Source: Klebsiella pneumoniae
GTDB taxonomy: Bacteria > Verrucomicrobiota > Verrucomicrobiia > Limisphaerales > SXTU01
NCBI GenBank assembly: GCA_943330855.2
Contig: CALQJI020000021.1
Location: 1 to 64,000 of the forward strand
DNA: 64,000 nucleotides
Direction: 5' to 3'
The notes beneath the pieces were generated by a model that ran no database searches, was not told the DNA's origin, and was given only the letters and a program-made list of their open reading frames with translations. Positions within the stretch are counted from its first letter, which is position 1, and each line of letters begins with the position of its first letter. Shown in pieces: positions 53,501-62,500 of the stretch. The translations under genes were made by a program, and so were the position numbers.

Positions 53501-56500
53501 AGTGCGAGCGACAGGTTGGCCACCGCGACCCGGATTACCGAACGACTCGTGTTCCCCACGATCTTGGTGGAGGTCGACTTCTCAAACGAGAAGTCGCCGC
53601 TCAGACGCTGGCCGAGCATCTCCAGCACGACGCCCTGACCACTGATCTGGATGTAAGGGCCAGCCGGCAGATTCAGCACCATCACCCGGTCGCCGAGCAT
53701 GAACGTCTCGCTGACGGCGGTGGTCGTGTTGTTGATGGCCAGACCGAAGGTGCCGGAGAAACTGACTCCGGGAACATTCAGCTTCACCTTCCCGCTCATG
53801 GCTCCAGCAATACCATTGGCGGCAATCAGCAGCGCCCCTTGGCCGCCGGTCATGACGACAAAGTCCGTAGTCCCATCGCCCAGACGCAACTCAACATTCG
53901 CCGCGATTACCTTCACCGTGGTCTTGTCATCCGCCGTGCCCAGCGCCCGGTCCGCTCCCGCGGTGGTGGCGCGCTCGAAAGCGAAATCGCCCCGCAGGCT
54001 CTGGGCACCAATCGTCAACTGAACGTTCACCCCTTCCACGCGCAGGTAAGGACCCGCCGGGAGTTGCAGTGCGACCGTGTCGCCACCGACTTGGAAGCTG
54101 GTGTTGACGGCGGAGGACGTGTTGTTGATTGCCAGCGAGAAGGTTCCAGTGAACACCACGCCGGGAACATCCAGCGTAACGGTCCCGGTCACTTTGCCAG
54201 CCAACCCCGCGTTGGTGATCAAGAGCGCCCCCGACCCGCCGGTGAGACGCACGTAGTCGGTCGTGCCATCGCCTAGGCCCATGGAAACGTCTGTGGCTGC
54301 GATGCGGATCACAGAGCTCGGCACGGCTCCCGTCGTGGTCGTCTTCTCGAAGGCGAAATTGCCGGTCAACGTCTGGCCCGCGATGTTGAGGCTGACTCCG
54401 ATGGCCTCAACGCGCAGGAACGGCCCGGCCGGCAGCGTGAGCGCGATCGTCTCGTTCCCGATGCTGAAATTCTCAGCCACCGCAACACCAGTGTTGTTGA
54501 TGGAGATTTTTATCGGCGCGACCAGCGACACCGACGACACGTTCTGCAACGTCATCGTCGCGCTTACCTGACCGGCAAGGCCCGCGTTCGTGATGAGGAA
54601 TGTTCCCGTGCCGCCACTCACGACAACGTAGTCCTTGGTGCCATCACCGAGCGCGAGACGCACATCGCTGAAAGCGACCTTCACCGTCTTCATGCCGTTC
54701 GGCTTCTTCACCTGCTCGAAAGCGATGTTGCCGCTCAGGCTCTGGCCAGCGATTCCGAGATTGATGTTCAATCCTTCGACGCGCAGATACGGCCCGGCTT
54801 GGAGTTGTAACGAGACGGCCTCGCCGCCGACCGTGAACGACTCGTTGACCGCCACGTTTGTGTTGTTGATGGACAGCGAGAGCGTGCCGCCGAGCGTGAC
54901 GCCGGGGATGTTCACCTTCACCGTGCCGCTCAACTTCCCGGCCATCCCCGCGGCGGTGAGGATGAACGCGCCCTGGCCGTGGGTTAGCGACACGAAGTTC
55001 GTCGTGCCATCGCCGAGGCCCAGCACGACGTTGCTCGCCGCGACGCGAGTGACCTTGAGTCCATCGGTCCTGGTGACTTGCTCAAAGGAGAAATTACCAC
55101 TGAGCGTTTGGCCGAGAATGTTCAGGTTGATGTCCGTGCCCTCGACGCGCACATAAGGCCCGGCCTGCACCTGCAACGTCTTCTGCACGCCGCCGACGGT
55201 GAGCGTCTGGTCCACCGCACGGTTCATGTTGTTGATCGCCAGAGTGAAGTTGCCGCTAAAGGTGATTCCCGCCGGCAAGTTCAACGCCACCGTCGCGCTC
55301 AGCGTGCCGGCCATGCCGCCGTTCTCGAGCAGGAACAGGCCGGTGCCGTTCGTGACGCTCACCACGGTGCCGAGCGAGAGCGAGACGTTCGAGGCGGCGA
55401 CGGTGAGTTTCTTCTCGCCGGTGGTTAGCGAAACCGACTCGATGGCGAAGTTGCCGACCAAGGTCTGGCCCGCGACCGTGAGCGAGAGGTTGTTGCCTTC
55501 GATACGGAAGAACGGCCCGGCAGGCAGCACCACGTTGAACGCGACTCCGCCCGCGCTGAAGGACTGGTTCACGGGCGCCGTGGTGTTGTTAATGCTCAGC
55601 TTGAGTGCGCCGCTGAACTGCACGCTGCCGAAATCGATGCCTGCCGTGAGATTAATCTGGCCCGCCATGCCGGCCGGCGTGATGACAAATCCTGCGGTCG
55701 GAATCGTCAGCGCGATACCGCCGAGGTTCAGGCTCACACTTGTCATCGCAAGCGTCACGACGCGCGAGCCATCCGACTTGGTCACCTGCTCGAACGCGAC
55801 GTTGCCCCTGAGCGTCTGCTCCGCAATCGTGATGGCGATGTTCGACCCCTCGAAGCGCAGATAAGGACCGGCGGCGAGGTTCAACGTGTAGCTCTGCGTT
55901 CCGACAGTGAACGTCTGGTTGACCGCCGCGTTCGTGTTGTTGATGGCGACGCTGATGGTGCCAATCAAACTCACGCCCGGAATCGAGACGGCGACATTGC
56001 CCGAAACCGTGCCGGCCAGGCCCGCCGTCGTCGTGATCAAGAGCGCCTGACCGCCGCTGATGCTAAGGAAGTCGCGCGTGCCGTCGCCGATGCCGAGGTT
56101 GAGGTTCGTCGCCGCGATCTTCACCACCGTTGCGCCGCCCGTGAGTGTGGCTTTCTCGAACGCGAAGTCGCCGCTCAACCGCTGGCCCGCAATCTTCAGC
56201 ACGATGCCTGTTCCCTCGACCCTCACATATGGCCCGGCCACGACGCTCAACGTGCGCGTCTCGGAGCCGACCATGAACTGCTCGTTAACGTCCTTCGCGG
56301 TGTTGTTGATGGCCACGCTGAGCGTCCCGGTGAACTCCACGCCCGGAATGTGCAGCGCGACCTTGCCGCCGATGCGACCCGCGAGCTCGCCGTTCTTGAT
56401 CACGAAGAAGCCCTCGCCCTCCGAAAGAGTCACAAGGCCCGCGAGGTTGAAGGCAATCTTCGTCGCCGCAATCTTGATGACCTTCGCCGGTGCCCCGTTG

Positions 56501-59500
56501 CCGATCGAGAGGCCGGTGTATTGCTCAAAGGAAAAATTACCGGTCAACGTCTGCCCCGCCACCGTCAAGGCGACATTCAAGCCCTCCACCTTCACGTAAG
56601 GTCCGGCTGGCAGCGTCACGGGCAATGCGCCGGGCAACGTGACCGCTGCGGTCGTAGTGTTGATGAAAAGATTGAACGTGCCCGCGAAGTTCACGTCGCG
56701 GATGTTCGTCGTGACGGTTGCGGTGACCACGCCGGCCAGGCCGCCGTTCGTCACGCGGAACACGCCGCCGCCATTTCGAATGCTGACGGACTCGGTCGTG
56801 CCATCGCCGAAGCCCATGCTCACGTTGCTAGCCGTGAGGGTGAGCGTCTTCTCTGTCGGGCTGATCGTTTCCTGCGTAAAGCTAAAGCGACCGCTCAATG
56901 ACTGACCCGCGATCGCGAGCGTCAGATCGGCGGCGAAGCTCAGTTCGCCGTGCGCCACATTCACCACGACAATGCCGCCCGAGCCGCCCGGGATGGTGAT
57001 GGTGCGGTTGATCGCCCCGCCAGTGTTATTCACCCGGATAACCCCGCGACCCAATACGGACACGCCGGAGACGCCCAGCACTTCCACGTCGCCCTCCGCG
57101 TAGAGGGCATACGTCGTGGTGCCGATGGGCCGGATGAGGCCGAACTTGGCATTGCTCAACAGGAAGCCTCGCGCCGCTGGATTCTTCGTTCCGTCCTCGA
57201 GCAACCCGGGGCCGTCGCCCATGAAGATGCTCGCACCGGTCGCGCCGAGTTCGTCACCGTTGAAGGTGAAGCTGCCCTCGATGACGACAAAATTTGCGAT
57301 ATTGAGCGTGAGATCGCCGTAGAAACTGAAGACATCCGCGCCGGTGGTGAAGCGCACGTTGTAGGACTGCCCGTCCAACTCGAAGGTCTCGTTGACGGCG
57401 AGCCGCGTTTTGTTCACACGCAGACCGAAGCTGCCACCCACCCCCACACCGCCGGCGGCGATGGATGCCTGACCGGAAATGTAGCCCGCAATGCCCCCCG
57501 AACCGGGCACAGCCGGATCCGCCGGCAGGATGACGAACGCGCCCTGTCCGTCCGTCAACCCCTGACCACTGACCGTCACGCTCACATGGTTCACCGCGAC
57601 GCGCGTGACCTTGTTCGCACCGCTGCGGGTCACATCCTTCCAAATATCCTCACCGTCGGTGTAGTTGCCGCTGCCGTTTGCGTCGTTGTAGAACAGGCCT
57701 TGCTGGAGGCCCTGGGTCCCGACGGCAGTGTCCCAGTTTCCATCGCCGCCGTCATAGACCTTCACATCTCCCGCATCATAAGCCCCGACCACGCCGCCCG
57801 CCGCATCCTTCCAGATCTCGTTCCGTGGCGAGTAATCCAGGCTCCTGTCTGCGTCGTGGTAGTAAAGTCCAGCCTGTGCGCCGGTGGCATTCGCCAGCGT
57901 GCTCCAAGCTCCGTCGCCGTTGAAAACCTGCACGTCGAGCCCGTCATTAAATGCACCGGCGGCGCCCTCAGTGCTGGAAGTCTGGTCAAAGGAGAAATCG
58001 CCCTCCAGAACCGCCCCGCTGGGGCCACCCACCTGGAGGCGCGCGCCCATGGCCACCACGCGCAGGAACGGCCCGGCAGGCACCTCGAGAGGCACCGTAA
58101 CACCGCCGACTTGGAAAGCCGTTTCCACCGCCACCGCACCGGTATTAAACTGGAGCCGATAACTGCCGCCCGCGAGCGTGATTCCAGGCACAGAGACAAT
58201 GACACCCGTCAGGAGGAAGTCCGCCGCCACCCCGGAGCGGGTCACCAGGACGGCACCTTGGCCACTAGTCACCCGAACGAAATCCGTCCCGCCCGCGCTG
58301 ATTTTCAGGCTGAGATTCGAGACCGCGATGGACACCTTCGACTCGTCGTCGGCCGTGCCGAGCAGGCCATCCACGCCTGCGGACTTCACTTGCTCGACCA
58401 CAACGGATCCGGAAATCTTCTGGCCGAGAATCTCGAGTGTAACCGGCGTCGTCGTGCCGCCCTCGAATCGCACGAATGGCCCGGCCGCGAGGTCGAGCGT
58501 CTGGGTCGAACTGCCGACCTTCAATTTGTATTTGACCGCTGCGGTCGTGTTGTTGATGCGCAGATTGAAGTCGCCGTCGAACTTCACTCCCGGGATGTCC
58601 ACGACGACCGTGCCGCCGAGTTCGCCCGCGAGGCCGCCGTTGCGAACGACGAACAAGCCGTGTCCATCCGTGATGCGAACGAACGTGTTCGTGCCGTCGC
58701 CTAAGCCAAGTTGCGCCTTGCTCACGCCGAAGAGCACGATGGTCTCGTCGTCCGTGGTGTTTGCAACTCCGTCGGCGCCGAGCGTTTTCGTCTGCTCGAA
58801 GGTGAAGTCGCCGGCCAAGGTCTGCCCCACGACCTGCATCGACAGGTTCGTCCCCTCGACGCGCACGAAGGGCCCGGCCGGGAGCGTGAATGTCACCGGC
58901 ACATCGCCGACGTTGAACGATTCGGAGACCGCCGACGTGGTGTTGTTAATCTTCACGCTGAGCGAACCGCTCAGCGAAACGCCCGGTAGATTCAAGGCGA
59001 CCGTTCCGCGCAACGAACCGGCGATGCCCGAGTTCGTCATCAGCAGGAAGCCGTTGGCGTCGGTAATTGAGAAAACCGCATTGGCCCCGTCGCCCAAACT
59101 CAGACTCACACCCGTCGCCGCCACGCGGATGACCTTTTCGCCGCCCGTCTTCGTCATCTGCTCGAACACGAAATCCCCCTCCAAGGTCTGGCCGGCGAGG
59201 GTCAGGCGAACGCCTTGGCCGGATACTCGGACATAAGGGCCGGCGGGCAAGTCCAACGACACGGTCGTGGATCCTACTAACATCTGCTCAGACACCTCCG
59301 CGCCGGTGCTGTTGATTTCCACGGTGAATCTCCCGGCAAATTTCACGTCCGCGCCCGCATTCACGCCGACTGTTCCGCTGAACGAGCCAGCCAACCCCTC
59401 GGCCTTCGCCACCAAGAATCCAGACCCACTGCTGACGGTGACAGTGGCCGGACTCCCGCCGCCCAGCTCCATCGAGAGATTGGATGCCGCAATACGAACA

Positions 59501-62500
59501 AGGGGCTGCCCGCCCGACGTGGTGAACTGCTCGACCGCGAAATCGCCACGCAGCGTCTGGCCGAGGACGGACAGCGTAAGGCCGTTGCCTTCCACGCGTA
59601 GATACGGACCGGCGGGCAGGTCCAGTGAAACGCTCACGCCGCCGGCGCTCATGGTCTGCTTCACTGCGGCCGCAGTGTTGTTGACCTTCACGATGAAGCT
59701 GCCGGAGAAGGAAACATTCGGAATATTCAGCATCACGCTGGCGCTCAACTGCCCGGCCATGCCAGCGCTAGTGATCAGGAACGCCCCCGTGCCGCTGGTG
59801 ACTCTAGCCAGCGGCGCTGCCCCGCCCAAAGCAATGGCCACATTGGTCGCTACCACCTTGACCACCTTGGTCCCATTGGACGCGGTGGCCTGCTCGAACG
59901 CGAAATTACCAACGAGCGTCTGCCCCGCGATGCTCACACCGATATTCGTGGCCTCGAACCGCAGATAGGGACCGCTGGGCAAGTCCAGCACGGTCGTCGT
60001 CGCGCCCACCCGGAAGGTCTGATTCACTCGCGATCCGGTGTTGTTAATCTTCAGGCTCAGAGTGCCGGCGAGAGTGACGCCGGGAATGTTCACCGCGACG
60101 GTGCCGCTGAACGCGCCGGCCAATCCCTGCGCCGTCAGAACGAAGGATCCCTGCCCGTTGGACAGGCTCACATAGTTTGTCGAGCCATCGCCCAACTGAA
60201 CCGCCAGATTAGCCACGGCCAAGCGAACGATCTTCGTCGGCGTCGTGGAGACCGTGGTCATCTGCTCGAACGCAAAGTCACCGCTCAGGGTCTGGCCGAG
60301 CAGACTCATCTGTAGGCCCAACCCCTCGACGCGGACATACGGGCCAGCGGGCAGTTCCACTTCCACCGTCGTGCCGGCGAGGGTGAAGCTCTTGCTCACC
60401 GCCTGAGCGGTGTTATTGATGCGGAGGTTGAAGCTCCCGACCAAGGTGACGCCCGGGACGTTGATCCCGATTGTTCCGGACAACTGGCCCGCCAAACCGG
60501 CTGAGGTCAGGAGCAACGCACCCTCACCATTTGTCACCGAGACGAAACTAGTCGTTCCATCGCCCAGACTCAGGCTCACGTTGCTCGCGATCACGGTGGT
60601 CAACTTCTCCCCACCAGCGGCCGTCACCTGCTCGAAAGAGAAGTTGCCGGTCAGGGTCTGGCCGAGCACCGAAAGCGTCACTCCCTCGCCCGTAACGCGC
60701 ACGAACGGTCCGGCGGGAAGCTGCAACGTCAAGGTCTGACCACCGACCTGAATGGTCTCATCCACCGAGGCTGCAGTCGTGTTGATCTCCACGGCGAAGT
60801 TCCCGGCGAAATTCACGCCCGGCACCGTCAGTGAAACCGTGCCACTGATGGAGCCAGCCATCCCCGTGGGTGACAGCAGGAAGAAGCCGGCCGCATCAGC
60901 CACCCGCACGGCATCGCCGCCGAGATTGAGGCTCACGCCGCTCGCCGCGACACGGATTGATCCGGCGGAAGCACCGGTCGTCACCTTGTCGAAGGCGAAA
61001 TTGCCGCGCAGCACCTGGCCGAGGACGTTGAGCTCGATGTTCTCCGCGGAGAAGGATGTGACCTTCATCGCCGTGGGGAAGTAAACGCGCACGCCGGACT
61101 GCGAGCTGTTCGGGATGCTAAGCGTCTGGTCCACGGACAAGCCCGTAGTGTTCACCAACACCGTCGCCGTGCCGCTGAAGCTGACGCCGTTGATGCCAAT
61201 AATCTCGACCGTGCCCGTGGCGTTCATCGCGAACGTGCCATCGTTGAACTTGATCAAACCAATCTTCGCGTTGCGCAGCAGGACGCCCGTGGCGAGCGGG
61301 TTAATCTCGCCGCTCGCCAGCTTCACAGGGCCTTGGCCAAGGAACACGAGCAAGTCGGTGCCCGCGAAAATCTGGCGGTCCGACAGGCTCGTGAAGTTCA
61401 CGTTGCCCTCTATGGTCACGAAGTCGCCGATGTTGAGCGACAAGTCCTCGCCGAACACCTGGAAGACATTCCCCTCGGACGGGCCGAACTTGATGGCGAT
61501 TTCCCGCGAGCCGACGGTGATGGTCTCGTCCACCGCGCCGCCAGTCTTATTGATGCGCAAGCCGAGCCGGCCGCTGACGCTCGCGCCGCCGCCGGAGGCG
61601 GAGATGTTGCCCGTGAGCACGCCGGCGACGCCCGATGAGTTAGTGCCGATTTTCCAAAGCTCAAGGCCGTTGGTTCCATCGTCCGCAGCCAGGACGAGCG
61701 AGCCATTCAAGTTGATGAGACTCGCCGGCCGGGAGGTGATGCTTCCGACATTGATATCCTTCACCAGCACCGTGCCCACCGCCGTGCCGTCGCTCTTCCA
61801 AAGCTCGCGACCATTCACTCCGTTGTCCGCGGAGAAATAGAGCACGCCATTCACCGTAGTCAGGTTCAGCGGAGCCGACGCCGCGGTGCCGGTGCGAATG
61901 TCCTTCACCAACACCGTGCCTGTCGCCGTGCCATCGCTTTTCCACAACTCGCGGCCATTGGTTCCGTCATCGGCGGAGAAGAAAAGCGTTCCGCCCATGC
62001 CGGTGAGATTCAGCGGCGCTGAACCGAGGCTGCCGTTGCGAATGTCTTTCACCAGCACGGTGCCCGCCGCAGTGCCGTTGCTTGCCCACAGCTCCGCCCC
62101 GCCCACGCCGTCGTCAGCCGTGAAGTAAAGCGTGCCGTTCACATTGACTAGGCTGGTCGCAGCCGACGTGGCGCTGCCGGCGCGGACGTCCTTCACCAGC
62201 GTCGTGCCCGTGTCGGAGCCATCGCTCTTCCAGAGTTCGCTGCCCGTCAGACCGTTGTCAGCGGTGAAGTAAAGCGTGCCGTTGACCGCCGTGAGATTCG
62301 CCGGATTGGAACTGAGCTGGCTGGGAGCCGTGGTGGACTTGAGATTGAGCCCGGTGAGTGACGCCGTCGCCCTCACTGTTGACGAACCGCCCGCAGCCGC
62401 GGAGGAAGTGCCGAGGGTTGACTGCGGGTCATCCGGTATGACCAGCACGAAGGCCAATGTCGCCACATCGAAACTCGAGGTGATGTCGAACGGTGAATTG

